DNA from: Astragalus membranaceus
Taxonomy: Eukaryota > Streptophyta > Magnoliopsida > Fabales > Fabaceae
Length of the DNA stretch: 64,000 bases
Direction of reading: 5' to 3'
NCBI GenBank assembly: GCA_039519185.1
Contig: CM076848.1
Span: forward strand, 34,522,849-34,586,848
Below the pieces are notes generated by a model. The model made no database searches. It saw only the letters and a program-made list of their open reading frames with translations, and was not told where the DNA came from. The position numbers were made by a program, and so were the translations under genes. Of the stretch, positions 44,020 to 55,871 are shown piece by piece; the first letter of the stretch is position 1; each line of letters starts with the position of its first letter.

Positions 44020-47000
44020 ATGGGTAGCTTTAGTGAAGACGAGGATGGTCGGTTTTTCGATGCTCTTGATGATATTGCGTCCATTGGAGATGCAAATTCC
44101 GAAGGCGATGATAATGAAGGGGTGTCTGTAGGTTTTGATTATGAAGCGTGGATTCGGAGTCCAATAAGTGTGCAAGAGCGTAGGAGCAAGTTTATGAAGA
44201 GGATGGGACTGAGTATGAATGAGATTGTGCTTGAAAATTCATTACATGTGTACAGTGTTAACCATGAAGAAGAGGTGATGGATAGAGTAAAAGATTGTAG
44301 TGAGGCTGTGAATAGAACTCGTGGTTTAGAAGAGGAATATAGTTCAACTCGTATGTCAATGTCAATGTCCTGTTGGTCTAGTGTGAGTTCTTCACAAGAG
44401 TTTTGTTTAGCGGAGAACTTGCCATGTCAAGACGGGAATTCGGAGACAGGTGTGGAGGATAATGTAGATATAGACAACGTGCAGCGTGAGAAGATGAGTG
44501 ATGGGAGAGATCTGGGTTCAGATCAGTTGGTGGTTGTCAAGGAATCTGAGGATTATGAAAATGGTGATGCGGTTACTAGGAAGATAAATAGGATGAGAAG
44601 GGGTTGGTTTAGAAGATTGAAGTCGATGACGTGTATGGTTGATAGACAAGGAGAAGGTGATAATGGGAGGGAGGAAGGAAGATGTTCAATCTCAGGGGTA
44701 TAGGCTTCAGAAGATTAAGGTTCGTCAATGTAGGAAGAAGATGAAGGAACTTTCGGCACTTTACTTGAGGCAAGATATCCAAGCCCACGAAGGTTCCATT
44801 TTGACCATGAAATTCAGTCCTGATGGGCAGTATCTTGCCAGTGGCGGTGAAGATGGGGTTGTGCGCTTGTGGCAAGTGATTATGGAGGATAGATGCAATG
44901 AAATTCACATTCCAGAAATTGACCCCTCCAGCATTTACTTTACGGCCGATCATCTCTCTCAATTGACCCCATTGTTCATGGATAAGGAAAAACTTAGCAA
45001 ACTGAAGAGCATGAGAAAAACATCAGATTCAGCTTGTGTCATTTTCCCACCTAAGATCTTTAAGTTGTTGGAAAAACCATTGCATGAGTTCCGTGGACAT
45101 AGAAGTGAAGTTTTGGATCTCTCTTGGTCAAAGAATAATGTGAGTGAATGCCATAACTCATAATTCAGTAATTTAATGATGTTGCTTGAATTTTTGGGAA
45201 ATTGATTGGCGACTTCTCTTTAAATGCAGTATCTTCTTTCATCTTCAGTTGACAAAACTGTCCGTCTATGGCAAGTGAATCATGACCATTGCTTGAAAGT
45301 TTTTTCACACAGTAATTATGGTGAGCCTTGCTGCCTTTCTGTTCTGTTATTTGGGCTTCTTCGCCTGCTATCCTAATTTCTTTTATGACCACAATTTGTC
45401 TAATAATTTGTTTGTATTTAATGATGTTGTATAGTGACCAGCATACAATTTAATCCTGTTGATGATAATTACTTCATTAGCGGATCCATAGATGGGAAAG
45501 TGCGAATCTGGGGAATTCCTGATTGTCAGGTTGTTGATTGGACTGATGCCAAAGATATAGTAACTGCAGTATGTTATCAGCCTGATGGGCAGGTAATTGT
45601 TTTTTCAAACACCAATTTCAATTCTTTAGAAACAAATATTGTAGTGGTAATGATTCAAATTAATGATATGGTTTTACAGGGAGGGATTGTTGGCTCCTTG
45701 GCAGGCAATTGTCGGTTTTATAATATATCAGGTACAATATTTTATGTGTTTTCGTATTTATTTTCCTCTAGATAAACCATTTTGGTGTCATTCGGTGGAT
45801 TTCACAATGGTTGCATGGGATATGTATTTCAAATTGTTATGTTGTCATGGTTTGTGAATGATATGATATGGCTTGATAGACCTACATTATGAGCATGGTT
45901 GACTTCTGAATTTCCTGTATGAAAACAAGGGCCAGTTTCTGGATCCATTTAAATGATGGTCGATGGACATTGAGAGTATACCTTTCTTAGGACTAACATT
46001 GAAATTGAAGTTTCTTACTTTGTTAATTATTTATTGTGGTTAAAAATTTACTTGATGGTCAAGGAATTTGCCTTCTTGTACTAATGTTGTGAACGTAGAT
46101 TTCGACTACAGATTATGCATGCCTCAAATATAATCAAGTTATCATTGGGATGTTGTTCCTTATTAAAACTATCACAATCGCTTATGACTTGAGTGAGGTC
46201 CTTAACTTCTGTTTTTTTTGCTTGAACCAGATAATCGCTTGCATGTAGATTCCCAACTGTGCTTAATTGGTAAAAAGAAACTTCCTGGCAGAGGGATAAC
46301 TGGCTTTCAGGTATTTCATTTTTTTTTGTTCGTGTGTTAAAGTAACATTTGTGATTTTCTATATTTGCTCAATTTTTTGGTGATCAGCCGATAACATGTT
46401 ATTTATTTCAGTTTCATCCACAAGATTCTAACAAAGTTATGGTTACCTGCGCCGATTCACAAGTCAGAATCCTTGATGGGCTTAATGTGATTGGCAAATA
46501 CAAAAGTATGTTCCTTCATTAGATTCCTATATCTTCAGTTCCCTACAGATCTGTACACCTGTCATTTTTTTTGGATTTAATTGGTTATTTTTGTGTTCAA
46601 TCTGTTCTGGCATTGTTGTTGTGACAACCTCAATTTTGACAACTCACTTGATAGATTGAAGCTTGACTAGGTTTTGCTGTTTTTATTGTTATTCATTCAG
46701 TAGTCTCCTATTTTTAGCTATTAGTCTTGTTATTTTGAATTTAATTTAATTATATGTTCGGCTACTAAGGTTCTTTATATTTTTGTTTCAGTCCCTAACA
46801 CAGGGAGCCCAATGTGTGCATCGTTTACTTCCGACGGGAAACATATTTTATCAGCATGCGAGGACTCTAATGTATATCTATGGAACACTAGTCAGGAAGA
46901 GTCTAATTCAATGAAAGCCAAGAAGATTAAGTCTTGTGAGCGGTTTTTCTCAAATGCATCTGTTGCAGTACCTTGGCATGGTATGAAATCTCAAATTACT

Positions 47001-47291
47001 GAAGATGAACCTCAAGTTATACCCCCCAATCCACCTGCTTCATTCTCTCTAAGCCAAGAGTTTTTCTTGGAGTCTTTTCCCAAGGGATCTGCAACTTGGC
47101 CTGAGGAGAAGCTTCCCGTTTCAAGCTCCAAGGAAAAAACGTCGTCTTTGCATAAATCTGAATACAAGTTCTTGAAATCTTCTTGCAAAAGTACGACCCG
47201 TGCTCATGCATGGGATATGGTCATTGTGACTGCAGGCTGGGATGGGAGGATAAAATCATTCCACAATTACGGGTTACCTGTACCCGTGTGA
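44020..47291 (+). CDS. WD40-repeat protein (WDR44-like plant family), frameshifted by one base
   Basis: Seven coding exons: 44020-45139, 45230-45320, 45435-45592, 45680-45731, 46231-46310, 46412-46505 and 46792-47291. All have GT-AG borders and matching phases. Exon 1 starts MGSFSEDEDGRFFDALDDI, the acidic N-terminus of a plant family related to the Rab11-binding protein WDR44. WD repeats: YLASGGEDGVVRLWQV, LLSSSVDKTVRLWQV, YFISGSIDGKVRIWGI, a weaker VTCADSQVRILDG, ILSACEDSNVYLWN and VTAGWDGRIKSFHNYG. The frame breaks at the GGGG run 44695-44698: four Gs give a stop at 44701, three would give 697 residues. The rest is intact, so a polymorphism or sequencing error is likely. Function is a propeller scaffold; partners are unknown. 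Confidence 0.9.
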
Positions 47292-48420
47292 AATGAAGTG
47301 ACTTTTCCTAGGTTGGAGAATGGTATCAAAATCCTCATTGCTCTAATGATGGACATGTGTCCTTCAGAAAATTACAAACTGCAAAAGTTCTCGGAGGCCC
47401 TGAGACCGATGTTAAATTTGGCAGCATCAGTAACAAAGCGTACTGAGGTCAAAACGTTCAGCGGGAATTGCAGCTAAATGAGTGAAGAAATTCGGCTTTT
47501 AGCGGGGACCCTCTTACAGATGATGGAGATTAATGACAAGTGTGGTTGTAATGTAACCCTCATGGAAGTTAGCCAGTGGCCAAGTTAGTGGTTGTCTTGA
47601 TGCTGAGTCTAAAATTGCTTTCTGTTACACAAGAATCTGCTGGCCCCTAAAAGAGATGCAAAGTCATGTGGTAAAAACATGAAGGGGGGCCTTTGGAGAT
47701 ATTATTTTGATATGTTGTGGGGGCCGTGGGGCCTTGATAAACCCTCTTGTTTGCTAAGGTGAGAAGGGGGGAGATGCAAGTGCATGTGGATGAAGTTTAC
47801 TTTGATACAAATGTTGAGGGTATTCATGAGTTTATTATTATTGGCAAGGCTAACTAAATGAATATATCTTTGTCTGCCACTGCCAAATCTCATTCATGAT
47901 GGTAGGGACATTGGGTTAAAAATTTGGAAATGTGGTGAGGATGTATGTGGTGGTCATTTTTGCTTGAATAGGGGCTTTTAGCTTCCTATTGATGCAATGA
48001 TACAAACAGTACCAACAATTAACAACCAATCTGATTATGTGATCTGTTTAGTGGCTCGATGTGTATATAGCTGACCCTATCAAAGAGAAGAGAGAGAGAG
48101 CCTTTTGCCTTTGCAACTGCTGCAGTGCTGACAAATATCATTACTAACTAACAAATAGTTTTTGTATATTTAATAGTGTCTCAATTTATGGCCATCATAA
48201 TTTACTTTTGATGTAAAGTTGTAATTCACTCGTGTAAGTAAAACTTTGTTGGTTTGCCTTTTGGTTGATGGAAATACACGTGAACAAAAGTTCTTTGTAA
48301 TTTGTATGGTAATGGCTCTTTTTGGTCATCTAAGAAAGGTATGGCCACAACACTATAATTCTGTTTGGTTATCAAAAAAGGAGCGGCCATAAAAATTTCA
48401 TAAGGTAGCGTAGACAAAAC
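47292..48420. other. WD40 gene 3' UTR and intergenic
   Basis: Likely 3' UTR to about 47900, then AT-rich sequence without a recognised gene. Confidence 0.4.
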
Positions 48421-48423
48421 AGA

Positions 48424-48581
48424 AAGGTTTGTTCCATTTTGATCCTTTTTTTATATATAATTCTCTTTGGTTTCTTTTAAAAAATGTTTTTTTTAATCTT
48501 CTATCTTGTGTTGTTGTGTTTAATATATAGAAATCATAAAATAGAAACCAAAAATAGTATTGTTCCGTGTTTAATATAAAC

Positions 48582-48645
<64 letters not shown>

Positions 48646-48800
48646 TTGTTCCATTTTGATCCTTTTTTTTTATATAGAATTCTCTTTGGTTTCTTTTAAA
48701 AAATGTTTTTTTTAATCTTTTATCCTGTGTTGTTGTGTTTAATATATAGAAATCATAAAATAGAAACAAAAAATAGTTTTGTTCCGTGTTTAATATAAAC

Positions 48801-48862
<62 letters not shown>
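48424..48862. repeat. Two-copy tandem repeat ending in (AT)n
   Basis: Two copies of about 218 bp start GGTTTGTTCCATTTTGATCC and each ends in a long (AT)n run (about 48590-48641 and 48806-48860). They give Ile-Tyr open frames on minus that are not genes. Confidence 0.93.
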
Positions 48863-49012
48863 GTCAACAGTTACAAAGACGTTTTGTTTGAATCTAATTT
48901 GAGGTCTAGAAATCTTCAACAGTTCAACCATATGCTGCTTTCTTGTATGGCTGGAGACGTGGAGAATCAAAACAAAACAAGTCTTCTATTCTACGAAAAT
49001 GTATCTTTCAAT

Positions 49013-49353
49013 CGATGTTTTTAAAACCAGAAAGGAGAGATCGAACCGGAGAGACCTCCCAGTCATGGTTCAATTAGTTTACTCGGTCTAACCTATGGTT
49101 CAATCGGATGAGTAATAATTAAATAAAAAAAATAAAAATTGAAATTTGGAGAAAAAATATATTAAAAGAAGCAAAAAAATGCATTTCGAGCAGGTTCAAC
49201 CCGAGCCAATTGACAGTTGAACCATGGTTCAATCCGGTCCAACCCAATTTTTAGCGGTTCGACTGCCCTGCAATTCAAATGGGGTTGGACCAATTTGCCC
49301 GAGTGTCCAATTCAACCGGTTGAACCGTTCGGTCCGGTTTTTCCTTAACATTG
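49013..49353. mobile_element. hAT-type MITE, 341 bp
   Basis: Perfect 8-bp target duplication CTTTCAAT (49005-49012, 49354-49361). Termini CGATGTTTTTAAAACC and, on minus, CAATGTTAAGGAAAAACC. Inside are GGTTCAA / TTGAACC motifs. The termini resemble the element at 12517. Confidence 0.9.
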
Positions 49354-49668
49354 CTTTCAATATCCCATCCTATGTTGATGTAACGAGTCATCTCTGGTCG
49401 GTTCAATAAATATTATTGAAAATTTGAAAGTTGGTAATGAAACGGTTTCATTGAAATCAGCCAAACAAAAATAGACTAGTGCAAATTTATCTGTCAATTC
49501 ATGAACTTGGCTTAAAAATGCGTAAGGTTTATTGCCTATATATATCATGTATATAATATTTTAGTGCTACAATGTGTCCCTTCTATAGTAAAGTTTGCTA
49601 TCAAAAGAGCAATATATTTTGTTAGCGCCACATGGATTGTATTTGTAGTTATCCTAGACTAATCTTTA

Positions 49669-49708
49669 GTTTAACCTTGCCTTTTTTTACTGGTAGTTTA
49701 ATCTTGCT
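49669..49708 (-). mobile_element. Ultra-short retroposon footprint 5
   Basis: Direct repeats TAGTTTAACCTTGC (about 49668-49681) and TAGTTTAATCTTGC (about 49695-49708) flank only CTTTTTTTACTGG. Confidence 0.5.
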
Positions 49709-50487
49709 TAAAGATTGTGTTACGTTATTTCTATTCAGTTTCCAATGTAAAAAAACAAAAAACAAAAAAAAATCATAAAAACAATGAAAATTTGCTTTCT
49801 CCATTTGGAACGGTGAATAGATATATATATTTTTTATGTGGTTCTATAAGTATGATTGATTTTGTTTTCCAATCACACTATGACACGTGGATTAGTTTTT
49901 AAAAAAATAACAAAAAGGCAATGAATAATATTAACAATAAATTTACGTGTCATGATGTGATTAAAAAACAGCACCATCACACCTTTGGAACCAACACCTA
50001 ATTTTTTTTGTCCTATTTGATACCGCATATTTTCGAAGCACATTACCTAAAATCCAGTTACCCAATAAACACCATACAAGCATTACTATTGCTCACACTC
50101 GGATTCGAAATCAAGAGCCTATATTACTATGTCGCTAAAATTGCCAAGACAACCAATAGTGGTTAGCCGATAACTTAGTAGATACGGAGTATAATTTACA
50201 CATACCATTCTTTATTTATTTTTATTTTTTTAAACATAATCATACTAACAATCTTTATTTTATTGTAAGTGACAAAAAGCTACGGCTCCGGGGCGGCGAC
50301 GAATCAGGTTTATCATAATAGAAAAGGACAACTTGCAATAGGGGAAATCAATAGCATACATACAACCAAATTAGAAATTTGTTAAATGAATCTTTATTTT
50401 GAAAAATATCTAGAGACGTTTACTTTCTAAAAACGTTTTGTTTGTTTTCTAATAGTTAAATTGTTTTTGAATTACAAACAAGAAAAC
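49709..50487. other. Intergenic, nothing strong
   Basis: No gene. A diverged block at 50090-50170 matches the SINE-like text at 33900-34000. Confidence 0.4.
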
Positions 50488-50505
50488 AAAAGACTTTTGT
50501 GGTAA

Positions 50506-50689
50506 TAACGTGGAGTTCAGCGGTAGGGGCTGATCCTCCCTTAATCAAGGGTCGGGGGCTTGATCCCCGCCTTGGGTATGGAGCAGTGTTAAAACTCTGG
50601 GCCAGCTGTCCTGCCCCTCGAGGCACCTACAATGAACGAGAGAATAGTCACTGCTGTCCGCGCGGTGGATGCTCGGATTTACCCATAAA
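50506..50689 (+). mobile_element. SINE (tRNA-derived), plus strand
   Basis: The flanking copies AAAAGACTTTTGTGGTAA (50488-50505) and AAAAGACTTTGTGGTAA (50690-50706) differ by one T. The body has an A-box-like AGCGGTAGGGGCTGA and B-box-like GGGCTTGATCCCCG, and ends GGATTTACCCATAAAAAA. Confidence 0.88.
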
Positions 50690-50883
50690 AAAAGACTTTG
50701 TGGTAAACAATTGCGATAGAGGGAAAATGAGAGGCTACCTAGAGAGAAATTTTTTTGGGGGGTAATTAAAACAATTTTTGTCATTTTCAAAATTTCTAAA
50801 AATACTAGTTTTATTATATGTGATTATCCTCCAATAGTGATGTTTCTTAATTTTAGTGGAAATGAATATAAATGAACATTTTC

Positions 50884-51112
50884 TATTAGATGAAATAGTA
50901 AAATGACTTCTAGTTTATTGATTTGGCAACAAAGTTATTTATACAAGCTAGATGAGCCAATGTAAAACTGAAAGGCTGTCTAACAAACTAACAGCTAACA
51001 AACTAGCTAAAGATAAAGAAAGCTAAATAAAGAAAGCTATATCTAACTGTGATTAAGGTGGATTTAATCTACATTTAATTTACATATAACACGGGAATAT
51101 AGTATTCTAACA
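50884..51112 (-). repeat. 3' LTR of copia element 2
   Basis: 229 bp. It carries the polyprotein stop codon (51107-51109) within its first bases. Confidence 0.95.
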
Positions 51113-54100
51113 GCCCCCCTCAAGGTGAGCATGGATGTCCTTCATGTGAAGCTTGGATAATAAGTTGTTGAATTGTGTAGGCTGCAGAGCCTTTGTATGT
51201 ATGTCAGCAATCTGGGCAGCAGAGGGAATTGGCATTAGATGAACAACTTTATCTTGAACCTTCTCACGAACTAAGTGACAATCAAGTTCAATGTGCTTCG
51301 TACGTTCATGAAAAATGGGATTTTGTGCAATGTGCATAGCAGACTTGTTATCACAAAACAGTGAGACAGGATCAGAATGTTTACATTTTAAATCTTGTAG
51401 CAGAAACAGAATCCACTGAATCTCACAAGCAGTAACAGCCAGGGCACGATACTCAGCTTCAGAAGAGCTTCTGGAGACTGTGCCTTGCTTCTTAGACTTC
51501 CAGCTAATGAGAGAATCACCATAGAATATGCAGAAACCTGTAGTGGACCTCCTGCTGTCAGGGCATGATGCCCAATCTGCATCACTGAAAGCAGTGAGGA
51601 CAGAGTTGCAGTGAGCATTGAAGAACAGACCACGACCACTGTAAGCTTTCAGATACTTCAAAATGTGAAGGGCAGCTTCCAGGTGAGTATCCAGAGGGTT
51701 GGATATAAATTGACTCAGCCTATTGACAACAAAGCATAGGTCAGGTCTTGTGTTAGTTAGATAGATTAACCTTCCTAACAGGCGCCTATAGACAGTAGGA
51801 TCAGCAAGGGGAACTCCATCTTGAGTGCTGAGTTTGAGGTTAGCAATCATAGGTGTAGAGACAGGTTTACAAGCTAAGAGGCCTGCCTCTTCAATTAACT
51901 CCAAGGCATACTTTCTTTGGGACAAAACAATACCTGCAGGAGACCTTGCTACCTCAATCCCCAAGAAAAACTTCAAATTACCAAGGTCTTTGATCTTGAA
52001 TTGAGTATCTAGAAGTTGTTTCAGTTCAGTAATTTCTTCTAAGTTGTTGCCAGTCAATACTATGTCATCAACATAGATTAGTAAAACAGTGATGGAAGAA
52101 GGAGAGGTTTTCACCAGCAAAGAATAGTTATGTTTAGACTGTATATAGCCCAGAGGAGTAAGGAAAGAGATCAACTTGGAGTTCCACTGCCTGCTGGCCT
52201 GTTTGAGGCCATACAAAGATTTCTGCAGCTTGCAAACAAGATGAGGAGAGTCCACTGCATAACCAGGAGGTACCTTCATATATACCTCTTCTTGCAAGTC
52301 ACCATGCAAGAATGCATTATTAACATCCAGCTGCTGCAAGTGCCAGTTGTTGCTGGCAGCTAAAGCAAGAACAAGTCTGACTGTTGTCATCTTGACAACA
52401 GGAGAAAAAGTGTCAGAGTAATCCACTCCTTCAGTTTGAGTGAACCCTTTGGCCACCAACCTAGCCTTATATCTTTCTAACGAACCATCAGCCTTTAATT
52501 TTACCTTGTAGACCCATTTGCAACCAATAGGTTGCTTGCCAGGAGGCAAATTGGTCAGGATCCAAGTGGAATTTGAGTCAAGGGCCTTAATCTCTTGTGC
52601 CATGGCATCTAGCCAACATTGGTGCTTGGAGGCTTGATTAAATGTCTGTGGTTCAGTGATAGTGGAAACAGAGGCAATAAAGGATTGATGGTCAGCAGAC
52701 AAATGTTCATAGTTAATATACTTAGAGAGAGGATATTCAATACCTGAAGGTGACTCATCGTGGGAGGAGAGGGCAACCATAGCACAATGAAAATCTTTCA
52801 AGTAAGTAGGCTTGGATGTTATACGGGTAGATTTTCTTAAGGGAGGAAGATTTGTTGAAGTATTAATTGGTGTTAATGCAGGGGGTATAGTGGCAGAATC
52901 TGTAGTTGCAGATTCAGTAGAGATAGGTACACTGTCAGCAGTTGCAGCTGCAGCAGGGATAATTTCAGTGGCTGTAGGACTGACAGCAGAAGAAGGGACC
53001 ACAGTATTTTGCACGGGTGAATTGAGCTCAGGTTGAGCAGGAAGAATAGGATCAAGGGAAGGGAATAGTTCAGTGAGAGCAATTCTAGAGGGAATGGATT
53101 GACTGGGTGTGGGTTGGCTGTTTAGGGGAGAGTAGGGAAAAATGGTTTCATAAAAGGACACATTCCTAGAAAGAAAAATTTCATGAGTGTTAATGTCAAA
53201 TAGCAAGTAACCTTTGGTGCCAAAAGAGTGGCCAATGTAGATGGATTTTCTAGCTCTAGGTAGGAACTTTGTTCTATGAGCTGTGAGGGTGGTAGCATAG
53301 CAAAGACAGCCAAACACCCTAAGAGTGGACAAGTCAGGATTCTTTTTATGGAAAGTGAAGTAAGGGGATTTGGAATTCAGGTTCACAGAAGGTAAGCGAT
53401 TGATGATGTGAATGGCATGACAAATGGAAAAGTCCCAGAATTGAATAGGCAAATGAGATTGAAACATTAAGGATCTAGCGACATTCAAGATATGTTGGTG
53501 TTTTCTTTCAACAACACCATTTTGTTGAGGTGTTTCAATGCAAGTTCTTTGATGAATAATGCCTTTAGAAAGATAGAATTCAGGCATTATAAACTCAGTT
53601 CCATTATCAGAACGGATGATTTTTATGTGCTGTCCAAACTGTGTGTGTATAAAGGCAACAAATTGAGTGATGTGTTTTCTAGTTTCTGCCTTTGACCTCA
53701 TGAGTTTTATCCAAGTAAATTTAGACTTGTCATCAATGATAGTGAGAAAATATTTATTGCCATTAATAGAAGGAGTGCTAAAAGGACCCCAAATATCCAT
53801 ATGCATAATATCAAATAAATTCTCAGAGGAAGATAAATGAGCAGGAAAAGGAATTTTCTTTTGCTTAGCAAAGTGACATATATCACAATTTTTATTGGAA
53901 GAATGAGGCATATTACAGTGCAATTTTTGTAAGCTATTGTAACAAGAGGAAGATGGATGACCTAACCTGTTGTGCCATATATCTATATTAATGTGATTGA
54001 CACTAACAGAATTACAGTGGATAGTGTGGGATTTAGTAGAGGAAGATAGGGGCAGAATTTTCATCGTATATAGTTTGCCATCCCTCTTAGCACGGCCAAT

Positions 54101-55513
54101 CACCTTCTGAGAGGGGATATCCTGCAATATAGCATATTCAGCATCAAACAAAGTTCTGCAATCAATTGTATCTGCCAATTGGCCAACTGAAATAATATTT
54201 GATGTAAATCCAGGAACAAAATATACATCATACAACGTAATGGTTGGTGTGAGGTTAATAGTTCCTTTAAAACAAGAGTATCTTGTGTCACCAGAGGGAA
54301 GGGTAATCAAAACGGGTTTAATGGCATGGAATGAACTAAAAAATTCCATGGAGGAAGTGATATGATCAGTGGCTCCTGTATCTACAAGCCAAGTAATAAT
54401 AAATGTACCTGAAGGTGTAGATATCAGACTGTTAACCGTTACCATATTTGCTGAAGGAGTAGGAGCAGTAGCAGGCAGAAGAGCAAGAAGACTGGTGAGT
54501 TGTTCTGCTGTAAGATGCACAGGAGCAGTGCTAGCAGGGGATGGTTCATCAATAGCCACATTGTTGACAGTCTTCTTGTTATTCTTGGAAGAAAAACCAG
54601 GAGGATAACCATGCTTCATATAGCATGTTTCAATGGTGTGATTGGTCCTGTTGCAGAAGGTGCAGAGACGACCACCACGCAAGGGTTTTCCACGGCCACG
54701 ACCACTGCCAGGGGAGGGGGAAACCTGAACATTCGCAATTGAAGGAGTAATTGCAGAATCGGGGAGAATAGGAGGAGCAATTTGGCGTTCTTGTTGTATA
54801 ATCATAGAGTAAACCCTAGATAACACAGGTAGGGGATCCATTATTAGAATCTGAGAGCGCACTGCTGTGAAATTGTCACTCAAGCCTTGAAGAAAACTCA
54901 TCACCATATCACGATCTTGCCGATCTTGAAAAATTTTGGAAGCCTGACAGCAACACGTACCAGTAGGAGAGAGGCACTGAGGAACAGGGTCAAAATTGAG
55001 CAATTCATCCCATAGGACTCGCAATTTTGTGAAGTAAGAAGCAACAGAGAGCTCGCCCTGCCTTAGAGAGTAGACTTCTTGCTTGAGATTCGCAATTCTT
55101 GTGTTGTCACCTTGTGAGAATCAGTTGCGTAGTTCACGCCACACCGCAGATGCATCGGTGATCCACAGAATGCTCGTCGAGATCTCCGGGGAAACGGCGC
55201 GATTTATCCAAGCAAGAGTGAGCATATTGCAACGTTTCCAACTTGGAAACTTAGGATCAGAGGACAGAGGACGCAAAATTGAACCGTCTACAAAGGCGAA
55301 CTTGTTCTTCATTTCTAACACCATAGTCATCGCCTGAACCCAGGAATGATAATTATCGCCGTTGAGGATTGGATTCACAAGAACAAGTGAGGGGTTTTCA
55401 TTCGGATGAATGTAATAGGGATCAAAGTAATCCTTAGACTGAGAAGGTTGAGGGGGAGTGTGCGACGAATGCTCAGATTCATCGGAGGAAGAGGATCCTT
55501 GCGTGTCCGCCAT
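51107..55513 (-). pseudogene. Copia element 2 gag-pol polyprotein with one nonsense codon
   Basis: Reads from ATG 55513 to TAG 51107, 1468 codons, with one in-frame TGA at 55121-55123 after WRELRN. It is best explained by C to T in CGA. Domains in order: gag (N-terminal YIHPNENPSLVLVNP block), zinc knuckle CTFCNRTNHTIETC (about 54670-54629), protease LVDTGATDHI (about 54380), pre-integrase HNRLGHPS, integrase (MHMDIWGP, RSDNGTEF, QQNGVVERKHQ), RT (AFLHGDLQEEVY, LIYVDDIVLTG near 52070), and RNase H (DADWASC, SSSEAEYRA, HIELDCHLVREK). The last residues are encoded by the polypurine tract and LTR. All catalytic motifs look intact. No repaired protein is given. Confidence 0.95.
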
Positions 55514-55637
55514 GGGAGGTCAACGAAGGATGCAGAGAAGAGAAGGAAAAATTTGTTACGTAACAGAAAAAGGAGAAAGACGTAACCGAATACCAGAGAG
55601 AGAAGTCAACGCGGAATTTGTTGGTCAACTGATACCA

Positions 55638-55866
55638 TGTTAGATGAAATAGTAAAATGACTTCTAGTTTATTGATTTGGCAACAAAGTTATTTATACAA
55701 GCTAGATGAGCCAATGTAAAACTGAAAGGCTGTCTAACAAACTAACAGCTAACAAACTAGCTAAAGATAAAGAAAGCTAAATAAATAAAGCTATATCTAA
55801 CTGTGATTAAGGTGGATTTAATCTACATTTAATTTACATATAACACGGGAATATAGTATTCTAACA
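55638..55866 (-). repeat. 5' LTR of copia element 2
   Basis: 229 bp with TGTTAG...CTAACA inverted ends. TATAAATAAC on minus near 55683-55692 is a candidate TATA box. Confidence 0.95.
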
Positions 55867-55871
55867 TTTTC

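Larger units (their letters stand above)
50884..55866 (-). mobile_element. Ty1/copia retrotransposon, nearly intact, minus strand
   Basis: Two 229-bp LTRs (50884-51112, 55638-55866) with target duplication TTTTC (50879-50883, 55867-55871). The minus-strand primer site TGGTATCAG (55629-55637) and a polypurine tract (51113-51120) flank the internal region. The LTRs differ at two visible positions, one of which alters the terminal TG at 50884 to TA. One long polyprotein frame with a single internal stop. Confidence 0.96.

Noticed and set aside
48398..48970. 190-codon minus frame with Ile-Tyr repeats
   Set aside because: Produced by (AT)n and a tandem duplication.
52812..53036. Plus-strand frames within copia 2
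   Set aside because: Antisense shadows of the polyprotein.
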